This document shows positions 8,312-18,833 of a stretch of DNA of 64,000 nucleotides, piece by piece. The notes beneath the pieces are model-generated. The model was given only the letters and a program-made list of their open reading frames with translations. It made no database searches and was not told the origin of the DNA. The first letter of the stretch is position 1; every line of letters starts with the position of its first letter. The position numbers were made by a program, and so were the translations under genes. The DNA comes from Lactiplantibacillus pentosus (GTDB lineage Bacteria; Bacillota; Bacilli; Lactobacillales; Lactobacillaceae), in NCBI RefSeq assembly GCF_003641185.1, contig NZ_CP032757.1, positions 744,001 to 808,000 on the forward strand, given 5' to 3'.

Positions 8312-10294
8312 CTAATCAAAGGCTTCCAGAGCCTCAGCTTGTTCAGTCCATTCCGTTTCAACTTGCTCTTGTTGCGCGCTGATTTCATCTAATTCTTTTT
8401 GTAGATCCGTTAAGCGGCCAACATCCGCTGAGACTTCAGGTTGGGCCATTTCAGTTTGGATTTTGGTGGCTTGCTCATCGAGCGTGGTCATTTGTTCTTC
8501 CAGCGCTGCCACGGTTCGTTCCAATTTACGCTTTTCACGTTGCTGTTGCTTGCTAGCTTGATAATCTTGCTGGCCCTTTGAGCGGGGTGCAGCGTTTTCA
8601 GCAGAACTTGGCTCTGCGGCGTTAGCGCTAGCTGCTGACTCAGCGGCCTGACTAGCTGCGGCGGCTGCCATTTCAGCTTGTTCCTGTTTTTTATCAATAT
8701 AATAATCGTAATCGCCAAGGAAGAGTTCGGTTCCTTCTGGCGAGACTTCTACGACGCTGGTTGCCACTTGGTTGATGAAGTAGCGGTCATGAGAAACGAA
8801 GAGGAGGGTACCATCAAAATCATTGAGGGCCACTTCCAACACTTCGCGACTGTCGATGTCCAAGTGATTGGTCGGTTCGTCCAAAATCAAAAAGTTATCG
8901 TTTTGCATCGCGAGTTTCGTCAGCAATAGCCGCGCCCGTTCACCACCAGATAGGGCGTGAACCGGTTTGTCGACATCGGCACCCGTGAAGAGGAAACTTC
9001 CCAAAATCGTCCGAATATCCTTTTCAGGCGTGGTGGGATGTTCGTCCCAGAGTTCACTTAAGACGGTCTTTTTGTCATTTAAGTTGCGTTGCTCTTGGTC
9101 ATAGTAACCCGTAACGACGCCGGTACCGAAGACGGCCTGGCCTTTGATGAACGGAATCTGGCCGAGGATACTCTTGAGAAAAGTCGACTTACCGATTCCG
9201 TTTGGACCCACGATGGCAATGGCTTCGTGCTTCTTAACGTTTAAGTTATCCGGTTCCGACAGAATATGCCCGTCGTAACCAACTGCGGCATCCTTGACGG
9301 TCAAAACGATGTTGCCGCTTTGCTTCGCAGCGTGAAAACCGAAGTGGGCCGTTTTTTCATCACTATCAGGACGGTCGATCCGGTCCATCTTGGCCAACTG
9401 TTTCCGCCGCGCTTGAGCTCGTTTGGTCGTCGAGGCCCGCACGATATTCCGGTTGACAAAGTCTTCAAGCTTGCTAATCTCGGCTTGTTGCTTTTCGTAA
9501 TGTTTCCATTGAGCCTGAATCCGAGCGGCCTTTTCTTGTACAAACTGGTCGTAGTTCCCGGTATAGTGCACCATTTCGTGATGTGACAGGTCGTACACTT
9601 CATTGACGACGCGGTCTAGGAAGTAACGGTCATGGCTGACGATCAGTAGGGCACCGGAATAGGATTGTAAGTAACTTTCCAGCCACGTCAACGTTTCGAC
9701 GTCCAAGTGGTTGGTCGGTTCGTCCAGAATCAGTAAATCGCGCTTTTCTAGTAGTAGCTTTGCTAAGGCCAATTGAGTTTTTTGCCCACCGGAAAGTTCG
9801 GTGACCGACTTGTCATAAACGTCCGCATCGAACTGAAAACCGTGTAGGACACCACGGATTTCGGCCTGGTAGCCATAGCCATTTTTCTGTTGAAATTCTG
9901 TCTGAACTTGGTCGTAAGTTTTTAAGGTTTGCTGGTAGGCCTGGTCATCGTTCATGATGGCGGGGTCGCTGAGCTGATTTTCAAGCGCATGCATCCGCTT
10001 TTCAATAGCGTGTAGTTCAGCAAACACGCTGCTCATTTCTTCCCAGATCGTATTTTGACTATCCAATCCTTGGTCTTGAGCTAAGTAACCGATCGTTAGA
10101 CCCTTGCGCATCGAGATTTGGCCTTCGTCAGGCACGGTCTCGCCGGCAATCATTTTAAGTAAGGTTGATTTACCAGCACCGTTGCGGCCGACTAAGGCAA
10201 CGCGGGCGTGTTCTTGGATGTCCATTTGTACGTTATCGAACAAGACATCGGCGCCAAAACGCCGCATAACTTGCTGTACTTGTAGTAAAATCAC
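8312..10294 (-). CDS. ABC-F family ATPase (YdiF-like)
   Basis: Soluble twin-ATPase protein of 660 aa with no membrane domain; ABC-F proteins act on the ribosome. The first domain has GRNGAGKST, LSGGQ and LLILDEPTNHLD; the second has GPNGIGKST, LSGGERARL and LILDEPTNHLD. Between them lies the helical linker (residues about 240-300, YEKQQAEISKLEDFVNRN) that reaches the peptidyl-transferase centre. An Ala/Ser-rich spacer (about 545-575) leads to a C-terminal coiled coil as in YdiF/Uup. The start is GTG at 10292-10294 with AAAGGAG 11 nt away. Whether it gives antibiotic resistance cannot be told; a housekeeping role is more likely. Confidence 0.9.
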   Translation of the reverse strand: MILLQVQQVMRRFGADVLFDNVQMDIQEHARVALVGRNGAGKSTLLKMIAGETVPDEGQISMRKGLTIGYLAQDQGLDSQNTIWEEMSSVFAELHAIEKRMHALENQLSDPAIMNDDQAYQQTLKTYDQVQTEFQQKNGYGYQAEIRGVLHGFQFDADVYDKSVTELSGGQKTQLALAKLLLEKRDLLILDEPTNHLDVETLTWLESYLQSYSGALLIVSHDRYFLDRVVNEVYDLSHHEMVHYTGNYDQFVQEKAARIQAQWKHYEKQQAEISKLEDFVNRNIVRASTTKRAQARRKQLAKMDRIDRPDSDEKTAHFGFHAAKQSGNIVLTVKDAAVGYDGHILSEPDNLNVKKHEAIAIVGPNGIGKSTFLKSILGQIPFIKGQAVFGTGVVTGYYDQEQRNLNDKKTVLSELWDEHPTTPEKDIRTILGSFLFTGADVDKPVHALSGGERARLLLTKLAMQNDNFLILDEPTNHLDIDSREVLEVALNDFDGTLLFVSHDRYFINQVATSVVEVSPEGTELFLGDYDYYIDKKQEQAEMAAAAASQAAESAASANAAEPSSAENAAPRSKGQQDYQASKQQQREKRKLERTVAALEEQMTTLDEQATKIQTEMAQPEVSADVGRLTDLQKELDEISAQQEQVETEWTEQAEALEAFD

Positions 10295-10332
10295 GCTTTT
10301 TTAAGCTCCTTTCACATTTGATTCGTGAGATA

Positions 10333-10417
10333 ATTGTAGCATATTGTTACGGTTCGACCCAATTATTCGGAATAATAAGTAATTATTATTTCACAAAGTC
10401 GCAGGTTATGCTAGAAT
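10333..10417. promoter_or_regulatory. Divergent promoters for the ABC-F gene and rex
   Basis: Minus strand: -35 TTGGGT (10357-10362), 18 bp spacer, extended -10 TGC-TACAAT (10333-10338). Plus strand: -35 TTCACA (10390-10395), 16 bp spacer, extended -10 TG-C-TAGAAT (10409-10417). The plus-strand -35 overlaps TTTCACAAA, a half of the Rex operator consensus, but a matching other half is not seen. Confidence 0.6.
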
Positions 10418-10462
10418 AGTGTCAGCAAATTCACAAACTTTTGATTGGGAGGAAACGTCCGA

Positions 10463-11140
10463 ATGGCAGAGACAAAGATTCCACGGGCAACGGCAAAACG
10501 ATTACCAATTTATTATCGCTATTTGAATATCTTACTAGACGCAGATAAGAAACGGGTATCGTCAACTGAATTGTCCGAGGCGGTTAAAGTAGATTCAGCA
10601 ACGATTCGGCGTGATTTTTCGTATTTTGGGGCCCTCGGTAAACGCGGGTATGGATACGATGTTGAAACGCTGCTGGCATTTTTCAAAAAAATTCTAAATC
10701 AGGACACGCTAACCAACGTCGCGCTGATTGGGGTCGGTAATTTAGGCCACGCCCTGTTGAATTTTAATTTCCATAAAAATAGTAATGTCCGGATCTCAGC
10801 GGCTTTTGATGTTAATGAAGCCATTGCAAATACGGTCCAGAGTGGGGTTCCCGTCTATCCAATGACGGAACTCAAAAAGCAATTGATCGAACAACAGATT
10901 GAAATTGCCATCTTAACGGTGCCAACAACGGTTGTTCAAAAGATTACCGATGAGTTAGTTGATGCGAATGTTAAAGGCATCATGAACTTTACCCCATTGC
11001 GGATTTCAGTTCCAGAAACAGTGCGGGTTCAAAACGTTGATTTAACCAATGAATTACAGACCTTAATTTACTTTATTGAACATTATGGTCAACAATTGGG
11101 TGACAACGGTCAAGATGAACCAGACGAAGATGAAGATTAG
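10463..11140 (+). CDS. rex: Redox-sensing transcriptional repressor Rex
   Basis: Dimeric repressor that leaves DNA when NADH is high and so controls fermentation and NADH-reoxidation genes. The 225 aa product has an N-terminal winged helix ([23 protein letters not shown], then [12 protein letters not shown] around residues 45-56) and a Rossmann domain with the dinucleotide motif [11 protein letters not shown] near residue 90. The ATG at 10463 follows GGGAGG (10447-10452); the TTG at 10445 precedes that site. It is monocistronic, with its own promoter and terminator. Confidence 0.96.
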   Translation: MAETKIPRATAKRLPIYYRYLNILLDADKKRVSSTELSEAVKVDSATIRRDFSYFGALGKRGYGYDVETLLAFFKKILNQDTLTNVALIGVGNLGHALLNFNFHKNSNVRISAAFDVNEAIANTVQSGVPVYPMTELKKQLIEQQIEIAILTVPTTVVQKITDELVDANVKGIMNFTPLRISVPETVRVQNVDLTNELQTLIYFIEHYGQQLGDNGQDEPDEDED

Positions 11141-11170
11141 TCTGCGCATGCATCTCAAGATTATGATACC

Positions 11171-11210
11171 AAAAAGCTTCTCTGAAATAAATTTTCGGAG
11201 AAGCTTTTTT
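11171..11210. terminator. Terminator between rex and the CPBP gene
   Basis: AAAAAGCTTCTCTGA pairs with TCGGAGAAGCTTTTTT around a short AT-rich loop. A and T tracts on both sides suggest it serves rex (+) and the convergent CPBP gene (-). Confidence 0.88.
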
Positions 11211-11251
11211 GAACGTCTAAATTAATGCCACGAATGAATAAGAGACGCAAT

Positions 11252-11896
11252 CTAATGAAGTGCAGTCAAGAGCGTCGGCACAACGACCGCAGCGTTCATC
11301 AAAATATGAGACGTCATCGAAGTCTGAATTCGGCCGGTATGTTGATAAAGCCAGCAGAACAGCAATCCAACAAAGGCGTAGAGAATTAGATGACCGTCCG
11401 CGTGGGCGAGGCTGAAGAGAAAGCTCGAAATCAAGGCAGCCCCGATTTTGCCGGTCACCGCACTCAAGTTACCAAAGATGACCTTGCGGAAGACGATTTC
11501 TTCCATAATTGGGGCACCCACGATAATTGCTAGGAAAAATACGGGGTACTGTTGCCCAACGGTGAGTAGGGTCGACGTATTGTTGGAAGCCGTCGATTGC
11601 CCCAACATCGCGGTTATTTTAAGAATCAGGACTTGGCCGACAATGACTAGGACGAGCCCAATCAGGCCCCATAGAATGGCGATCAGCCAGTTACTGCGCT
11701 GCTGCTCAACGGCATTTTTGGCTGTCATTCGGCGTGCTAGCCACAGCAATAACAGTGCGCCGACCAAGTAGTCGACCGTTTGAATCAAGAAGACTTGGGA
11801 CCCCAGTTGATGAAAGGCGGCCACTAAGACGCTTGGTAGCGCATAAACAATAAAATAAATAATCAGAATTAAGATTGATTGGCGGCGATTAACCAT
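11252..11896 (-). CDS. CPBP-family intramembrane metalloprotease
   Basis: Polytopic membrane protein of 214 aa. About six hydrophobic segments are seen. The family motifs are PIMEEIVFRKVIFG (EExxxR, residues about 130-143), the FLFSLAHADGH histidine motif (about 162-172) and the final TSHILMNAAVV (about 195-205). CPBP proteins include eukaryotic CAAX prenyl endopeptidases and bacteriocin self-immunity proteins; no bacteriocin gene is nearby, so the role is unknown. Its upstream region runs into repeat copy A, whose left inverted terminus begins about 65 bp before the start codon. Confidence 0.85.
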   Translation of the reverse strand: MVNRRQSILILIIYFIVYALPSVLVAAFHQLGSQVFLIQTVDYLVGALLLLWLARRMTAKNAVEQQRSNWLIAILWGLIGLVLVIVGQVLILKITAMLGQSTASNNTSTLLTVGQQYPVFFLAIIVGAPIMEEIVFRKVIFGNLSAVTGKIGAALISSFLFSLAHADGHLILYAFVGLLFCWLYQHTGRIQTSMTSHILMNAAVVVPTLLTALH

Positions 11897-11961
11897 CAGC
11901 TCACGTCCTTTTTGAAAGTTTGTTTGATTTTTTCATTAACACACGCATTGTGTTCGTTAAT

Positions 11962-12796
11962 TTATCATGAATCATGATTAAATCATGGTGTTTTCTGAGT
12001 TCAAGCCCGCCAGCTGAGACCCGCTGGAAACAGTGCGAATTTGCGTAAACCTGCTGTTGTGGATGCTTCCTACGCCGGCTTTCAGGTATTTCTGACAACG
12101 CTGGAACGCGATGGACACAGATTTAAGCCGACAAACCACGTCTTAAATACTGATCTTCCACTAACCAAGCACACAACGCTTGCTAAGTGGAATTTCATCG
12201 CTGAGCATTGTCAGAAACACCTTCCAGCCGGGGATGGTATTCGAAAGGCAGACATGTGCGGCCCCAACATTTTGTTGGATTAGTCGTTGATTCCCTGGTA
12301 CAGGGCCATTTTGACTTTAACTGTCAGACCGACTCCAACATATAGCAATACTTTTTACCAATGCTTTAAGGTTCCTGACAAACAGCTTCACTTAGCTTGT
12401 CAGAATCTTCTTTAGTCGTTTGAGATAGCAAAGTTTCGAATTATACACAAAGGCTATTTTATCGACTAAATTCAAAACTAGTGTCTGTTGAAATTAGTGA
12501 ATCATATCCAAGTAATCTGATCAGTACTAAAATGCCATAAAACAGCATCAATACTGATCAAAAAGTTTGCCTGAAGGGCCGGTCACTTAATATCCAGTGG
12601 TCAATTGTACCAAGATAGCTGGGCGTTCATCCGTCATTCGAGCGGTTTCCCGACCGGAGGGGCTGGCTGACAATGCTCAAATCGATGTCCGCCCTGTTCC
12701 AGCGTTGTCAGCCAGCCCCGGAGGTCGGAATCGGACGCGCATCGGCTGACGAACAGGAATCCACCAACTGGCACATTTTAATCATCATGAATGCAA
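11962..12796. repeat. Structured intergenic repeat, copy A (835 bp)
   Basis: First of four related elements (others at 30642, 48790 and 62850). Its ends carry inverted termini of the type ATGATTAAAA-ygtgcca. The 5' domain (12075-12231) folds back through CCGGCT...AGCCGG, CTGACAA (12092-12098) with TTGTCAG (12208-12214), and GCGATG (12108-12113) with CATCGC (12196-12201). The 3' domain (about 12645-12745) has GGGGCTGGCTGACAA with its complement, but the two inner hairpins present in copies B-D are missing at 12675-12685. No open frame is conserved among the copies. It fills the gap between the CPBP gene and groES. Confidence 0.8.
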
Positions 12797-12847
12797 AATA
12801 ATAACAAGCACAACACATATTAACACGATAATACCCATTATAGTCGA

Positions 12848-12947
12848 TTTGACATTCTTTGACTAATAATTGACAAATCACTTGCAATCTCAAATTAAAA
12901 TGATATAGTTGACAATGTAATTAGCACTTGAGGTTCAGGAGTGCTAA
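12848..12947 (+). promoter_or_regulatory. groES promoter with CtsR-like box and CIRCE operator
   Basis: CIRCE: TTAGCACTT (12921-12929), 9 bp, GAGTGCTAA (12939-12947), one mismatch from perfect; it binds HrcA. The promoter just upstream is TTGCAA (12882-12887), 16 bp, extended -10 TGA-TATAGT (12904-12909). Further upstream TTTGACATTCTTTGACT (12848-12864) matches the reverse complement of the CtsR heptad repeat with one mismatch. This implies both heat-shock repressors act here. Confidence 0.85.
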
Positions 12948-12971
12948 AAAAGAATAAATGGAGGGATTCAC

Positions 12972-13256
12972 GTGTTAAAACCATTAGGAGATCGCGTTAT
13001 CTTGCAACAACAAGAAGAAGAAGAACAAACCATTGGCGGTATTGTTATCGCCAATAACGCTAAGGAAAAGCCCCAAAGCGGCAAGGTTGTTGCCGTCAAT
13101 GACGGTCGTGTTTTAGATAACGGGACAAAAGTTGACCCCAGCGTGAAGGTCGGCGATCAAGTCTTATTTGACAAGTATGCCGGTACTGAAGTGAAGTACC
13201 AAGGTGATAAGTACTTGGTATTGCACGAAAAAGATATCGTTGCAATCGAAGACTAA
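12972..13256 (+). CDS. groES: Co-chaperonin GroES
   Basis: Seven-subunit lid of the GroEL folding chamber, 94 aa. It starts with [13 protein letters not shown], has the mobile loop [21 protein letters not shown] (about residues 15-35) and ends [12 protein letters not shown], all standard. The start is GTG at 12972, with a GGAGGG site 7 nt upstream. It is the first gene of the groES-groEL operon, 55 bp before groEL, under the CIRCE and CtsR-like sites. Confidence 0.98.
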   Translation: MLKPLGDRVILQQQEEEEQTIGGIVIANNAKEKPQSGKVVAVNDGRVLDNGTKVDPSVKVGDQVLFDKYAGTEVKYQGDKYLVLHEKDIVAIED

Positions 13257-13302
13257 TCCATTTAAAGGACGCAATTTAAAATAAACTAAATTCATGAGGT
13301 GA

Positions 13303-14937
<1,635 letters not shown>

Positions 14938-14952
14938 ACAAATCGTAACATT

Positions 14953-14984
14953 AAGCACTTACTCGGCTGAGTAAGTGCTTTTTT
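14953..14984 (+). terminator. Terminator after groEL
   Basis: AAGCACTTACTC and GAGTAAGTGCTT form a perfect 12 bp stem with a 4 nt loop and a T6 tail. Confidence 0.92.
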
Positions 14985-15021
14985 AATGCTGTTGGGGTGC
15001 AAATCAACTAAAATATGGGTA

Positions 15022-15188
15022 TTGATTTATCCATAATGGAGCGGTAGGATTAGTCGTTAACGCAAAACAGGGGTACCTGGTCGTGCCCGGTAGTTTTAAC
15101 TGGTAGTATTAATCAAGCTAAAGTAGTAGAATCTACTTTGACTTAGCTTACTTGGGATAATTATTTTGGACATAAAGGAGTTATTATC
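15022..15188 (+). promoter_or_regulatory. Promoter and structured 5' leader of the kimA-like gene
   Basis: TTGATT (15022-15027), 17 bp, TAGGAT (15045-15050) is a plausible promoter, leaving a leader of about 130 nt. The leader contains AAGCT-AAAGTAG-loop-CTACTTT-gactt-AGCTT (about 15115-15149), a nested hairpin with no T tract, and a GGTACC-containing segment near 15074. Bacillus kimA is controlled by a c-di-AMP riboswitch, but I could not fit this leader to that consensus. Confidence 0.45.
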
Positions 15189-17024
15189 ATGTGGCGTTAT
15201 TTAAAACGGTTAGTTATTGGGAAACCGTTAAAAACCATGGACGAGGGTGGGCAAGCGCTCACTAAGTTCAAGGCCCTGGCGCTGCTGTCGTCAGATGCGC
15301 TATCATCAGTGGCTTATGGTACTGAACAGATTACGACGGTCTTAATTACACTTTCAGCGGCTGCTTTGATGTATCAATTGTATGTCGCGGCGTTAGTGCT
15401 GGTCCTACTGTTTGCCATCACGATGTCGTACCGGCAAATTATCCGGGCTTATCCATCTGGCGGGGGCGCCTACGTGGTTGCTAGTACTAACTGGGGTCGT
15501 CCAGCTGGACTAGTGGCTGGGGGCTCGCTGCTTGTCGACTACATGCTGACGGTGGCGGTTTCGGTGACTTCAGGTACTGAAGCCATTACGTCGGCAGTTC
15601 CGGCGTTAGCCAATTACCAAGTGCTGATTGCGGTACTGATCGTGATCGCAATTATGGCGCTGAATCTGCGTGGAATGCGTGAATCCGCATCATTCTTAAC
15701 GTTCCCCGTATACTTTTTCATTATTATGATTATTGGCATGATTCTGTGGGGCATTATGAATATTGCGAGTGGTAACTTAACTTACCATGCATCCGCCGCT
15801 GTTGGGGCGCCCGTACAAGGTATGACGCTAGTACTGTTCCTGCGAGCCTTCTCCTCTGGGTCGTCATCACTGACCGGGGTTGAAGCCATCAGTAACGCGG
15901 TGCCAAACTTTAAACGGCCTAAGCGTAAAAATGCGGCCAATACGCTTGCCATTATGTCGCTCGTGTTGGCAGTATTCTTTGGTGGAATCACTTATTTGAG
16001 TTACTACTTGGGAATCAAACCGCAAGCAGACAATACCGTGCTGTCACAAATTGCGACGGCGGTCTTTGGTCACGGCTTGTTCTACTACTTGCTCCAATTA
16101 GCTACTGCCTTGATTTTAGCGGTTGCCGCTAACACCGGTTTTTCCGCGTTTCCAATCTTGGCGTACAACTTGGCGAAGGATAAATTCCTGCCACATGCTT
16201 ACATGGACCGGGGCGACCGGCTAGGCTACTCTAATGGGATTATCTCGTTAGCCGTCGGGGCGATCGCGCTCATCTTTATTTTCCATGGTAAGACGACGCT
16301 CTTGATTCCGTTATACGCGGTCGGGGTGTTCGTGCCGTTTACGTTATCTCAATCCGGGATGATCGTGCACTGGTTGCGCGAACGTGGTCAATGGTGGTGG
16401 ATGAAAGCCGCTGTTAACTTCCTCGGTGCCTTGATTTCGTTAGGACTAGTGGTCTTCTTATTCTTGCTCCACTTCGGCAACGTTTGGCCATACCTAATCG
16501 TGATGCCACTGTTGCTTTACATGTTCTTCCGGATTCACGTGCATTATAAACGAGTAGCTGCCCAGTTGCGGGTAGTCGCAAAGGAAAAGGCCGCTATTCA
16601 TGATTATGATGGGGCCACGGTGATCGTGCTCGTCTCAAATGTCACGCGGGTAACGGCCCAAGCGGTCAACTATGCGCGTTCGATTGGGGATTACGTGATT
16701 GCGATGCACGTGTCTTTCGATGAAAATCCTGAAAAGGAACATAAAACGGCCGCGGAATTCAAAGAAACCTTCCCGGATGTTCGGTTCGTCGATATTCATT
16801 CGTCGTATCGTTCGATTGCCACGCCAACGTTACGCTTCTGTGATGTGATTGCCAAACGGGCGGCGGAACGGAACTTCTCTACTACCGTTTTAGTCCCACA
16901 ATTTGTGCCTAAAAAGCCTTGGCAGAATATTCTGCATAACCAGACCAGCTTACGGCTGCGCGCGGTATTAAATTCGCGTGAAAATATTATTGTGTCGACT
17001 TATAACTACCATTTAAAAGAATAG
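15189..17024 (+). CDS. KimA/YdaO-like potassium importer (APC/KUP superfamily)
   Basis: Membrane protein of 611 aa with about 12 transmembrane segments followed by a soluble C-terminal domain of some 150 residues (from about 460). The N-terminus KRLVIGKPLKT...LSSDALSSVAYGTEQI and the motifs YPSGGGAYVVAS, GGSLLVDYMLTVAVS and GVEAISNAVPNF closely resemble my recollection of B. subtilis KimA (YdaO), a proton-coupled potassium importer inhibited by c-di-AMP. Annotation pipelines often call such proteins amino-acid permeases. Monocistronic, with AAGGAG ahead of the ATG and a terminator behind. Confidence 0.82.
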   Translation: MWRYLKRLVIGKPLKTMDEGGQALTKFKALALLSSDALSSVAYGTEQITTVLITLSAAALMYQLYVAALVLVLLFAITMSYRQIIRAYPSGGGAYVVASTNWGRPAGLVAGGSLLVDYMLTVAVSVTSGTEAITSAVPALANYQVLIAVLIVIAIMALNLRGMRESASFLTFPVYFFIIMIIGMILWGIMNIASGNLTYHASAAVGAPVQGMTLVLFLRAFSSGSSSLTGVEAISNAVPNFKRPKRKNAANTLAIMSLVLAVFFGGITYLSYYLGIKPQADNTVLSQIATAVFGHGLFYYLLQLATALILAVAANTGFSAFPILAYNLAKDKFLPHAYMDRGDRLGYSNGIISLAVGAIALIFIFHGKTTLLIPLYAVGVFVPFTLSQSGMIVHWLRERGQWWWMKAAVNFLGALISLGLVVFLFLLHFGNVWPYLIVMPLLLYMFFRIHVHYKRVAAQLRVVAKEKAAIHDYDGATVIVLVSNVTRVTAQAVNYARSIGDYVIAMHVSFDENPEKEHKTAAEFKETFPDVRFVDIHSSYRSIATPTLRFCDVIAKRAAERNFSTTVLVPQFVPKKPWQNILHNQTSLRLRAVLNSRENIIVSTYNYHLKE

Positions 17025-17038
17025 TAACTTGATATTGA

Positions 17039-17063
17039 AACCCGGTATAACTGCCGGGTTTTT
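17039..17063 (+). terminator. Terminator after the kimA-like gene
   Basis: AACCCGG and CCGGGTT stem with an 8 nt loop and T5 tail. Confidence 0.88.
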
Positions 17064-17240
17064 AATTTTGTGTCATAATATGAGTAACGATGGTTATAAT
17101 TTAAGGGTTTGATTAGCACGTGACGGTTCAAATGTGAACGAATTGTGTTGCCTTTCCTAAGTTTTGGTGAAGCAAGTTGTCAAGCGTCATTGGGATTTGT
17201 ATAATTATCATAATAAGAGTGAGAAGGGGGTTGCGCACAA

Positions 17241-18338
17241 ATGATCAGGTTTGAAATTTTAGTATGCCTAGTGGCGACCATGATAGTTTCTGCAATCTTG
17301 ACGCCGTTTGTGCGGAAGCTCGCATTTAAAATCGGGGCGGTGGACAAACCGAATGTCCGGCGGGTCAATAAAATACCGATGCCAACAATGGGTGGCTTAG
17401 CGATTTTTATTTCCTATACCGTCGGGACAACTGTCCTCTATCTGATGCACCAATTTCCTAGTCGCATCTTTTTCGCGCTATTAGGTGGCGAGCTGATTAT
17501 TATTGCGACTGGAATTATCGACGATATTTATGAACTGAAACCCCGTCAGAAGATGTTGGGTATCACATTAGCGGCACTTGAAGTTTACTTTATCGGTGGC
17601 ATCCGAATGACGACCTTTACCTTTCCGTTGCTGGGATTGATTCATTTCCAATGGTTAAGTTTGCCGGTGACGCTGTTATGGATTTTAGCCATCACCAATG
17701 CGGTGAACCTAATTGATGGTCTGGACGGCTTAGCGACCGGAGTCTCAATCATTTCACTCACGACGATGGGGATCATCGGGTTATTCTTCTTGAATGCGAA
17801 TATGTTTGTCTCGTTGCTGATTTTTACCCTAGTTGCAGCGATGATGGGCTTCCTGCCGTACAATTTCTTCCCAGCAAGAATTTATCTGGGGGATACGGGT
17901 TCCTTGTTCATCGGTTTCATGACGGCGGTGTTCTCGTTGTTTGGCCTCAAAAACGTGACGTTGATTTCCGTTGGGATTCCAGTGATGATTTTAGGCGTGC
18001 CAATCACGGATACGGTCTACGCGATGATTCGCCGGATCTTGAATAAAAAGCCGATTTCGCAGGCGGATAAACATCACCTGCACCACCGGCTGATGCAATT
18101 AGGATTGACCCATCGACAAACCGTCATGGTCATTTACGGGATTGCATTGATTTTTTCGTTCATTTCATTGCTTTACCCGATTTCATCGATCTGGGGTTCA
18201 GTTCTCCTGACGATTGGCTTGTTACTGGGACTGGAACTCTTCGTTGAAGCAATTGGCTTAGCTGGCGATAATCGTCAGCCGTTACTCGATTGGATCAAAC
18301 GAACCGTTGCCCGGCTGACGTCCAAGACTAATCATTAA
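17241..18338 (+). CDS. tagO: Undecaprenyl-phosphate GlcNAc-1-phosphate transferase (TagO/WecA family)
   Basis: Membrane enzyme that starts wall teichoic acid and related glycans by moving GlcNAc-1-P from UDP-GlcNAc to undecaprenyl phosphate. The 365 aa product has about 10-11 membrane segments and the family motifs IIDDIYELKPRQK (catalytic DD, about residue 93), NAVNLIDGLDGLATG (about 153), PARIYLGDTGSLFIG (about 213) and HHLHHRL (about 275). A GAAGGGGG site precedes the ATG. It stands alone in this window; the polymer genes it serves lie elsewhere. Confidence 0.93.
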   Translation: MIRFEILVCLVATMIVSAILTPFVRKLAFKIGAVDKPNVRRVNKIPMPTMGGLAIFISYTVGTTVLYLMHQFPSRIFFALLGGELIIIATGIIDDIYELKPRQKMLGITLAALEVYFIGGIRMTTFTFPLLGLIHFQWLSLPVTLLWILAITNAVNLIDGLDGLATGVSIISLTTMGIIGLFFLNANMFVSLLIFTLVAAMMGFLPYNFFPARIYLGDTGSLFIGFMTAVFSLFGLKNVTLISVGIPVMILGVPITDTVYAMIRRILNKKPISQADKHHLHHRLMQLGLTHRQTVMVIYGIALIFSFISLLYPISSIWGSVLLTIGLLLGLELFVEAIGLAGDNRQPLLDWIKRTVARLTSKTNH

Positions 18339-18628
18339 AAGTTAAGTCAACAAATCAGTTGAATGTAAGGCCCTCTGATATTGTGATTGGTGGCGACGTC
18401 ATCAGTACGCGTTAGTTAGTGGTCTAACTTGCTGCCAGTTCTGAGTGAGTCCACCGTGTTAGTTTGGCTGCCAGATTGATGGCCTCGCGCTTAAGACAAT
18501 GGTCACTGCTGATATCATTCAAATGAAAATACACTTTAAATTATTACAGGCATCCGCCACGTCAATCGTGCGGGTGCCTGTTTTTCGTTATCGCTGCTTG
18601 CGTTCATCAACCTCGACTTTACCAAAAC
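18339..18628. other. Gene-free stretch between tagO and the pstS1 promoter
   Basis: Apart from the hairpin at 18546-18585 I see no gene. The one open frame, from 18499, spans the hairpin and the PHO boxes and has no ribosome site. Confidence 0.5.
18546..18585 (+). terminator. Terminator 208 bp downstream of tagO
   Basis: ACAGGCATCCGC pairs with GCGGGTGCCTGT (one bulge) and ends in T5. The long gap from tagO could mean a long 3' UTR or a small RNA ending here. Confidence 0.85.
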
Positions 18629-18682
18629 TATACAAGCATTTTACACAATCGTCATTCACAATTTACAAACGATCAGTAATAT
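18629..18682 (+). promoter_or_regulatory. pstS1 promoter with PHO-box array
   Basis: Units TATACA (18629), TTTACA (18640), GTCATT (18651, degenerate) and TTTACA (18662) start 11 bp apart. The -10 TAATAT starts at 18677, 15 bp after the start of the last unit. The array replaces a normal -35, as in PhoP-activated promoters. Confidence 0.78.
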
Positions 18683-18833
18683 TAAGCATGTTCCAAGCAA
18701 TCAACGAAGTGTAACCGTCGAGTGGTGATGCTGCTCCATCACCAGCAACAATACTCCTACCCAGTTATGCGATGACGGTTATCATGTTGGTTGCTTCATT
18801 TTGATAGTCAATTGAAGAAGGGGAGTTTCAATT

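Noticed and set aside
10390..10399. Possible Rex operator in the rex promoter
   Set aside because: Only one half (TTTCACAAA) matches; the expected opposite half at the right spacing is absent.
12041..12283. Open frames of 60-100 codons inside the repeats (also 30663-30968, 31816-32043, 49006-49269, 62852-63115)
   Set aside because: They are not conserved between copies, lie across hairpin arms and lack ribosome sites; the last is antisense to the inner hairpins of repeat D.
14985..15188. Canonical ydaO-type c-di-AMP riboswitch before the kimA-like gene
   Set aside because: The conserved ydaO core could not be recognised in the leader, so only an unassigned structured leader is reported.
18499..18714. 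71-codon plus-strand frame upstream of pstS1
   Set aside because: It spans a terminator and the PHO-box array and has no ribosome site.
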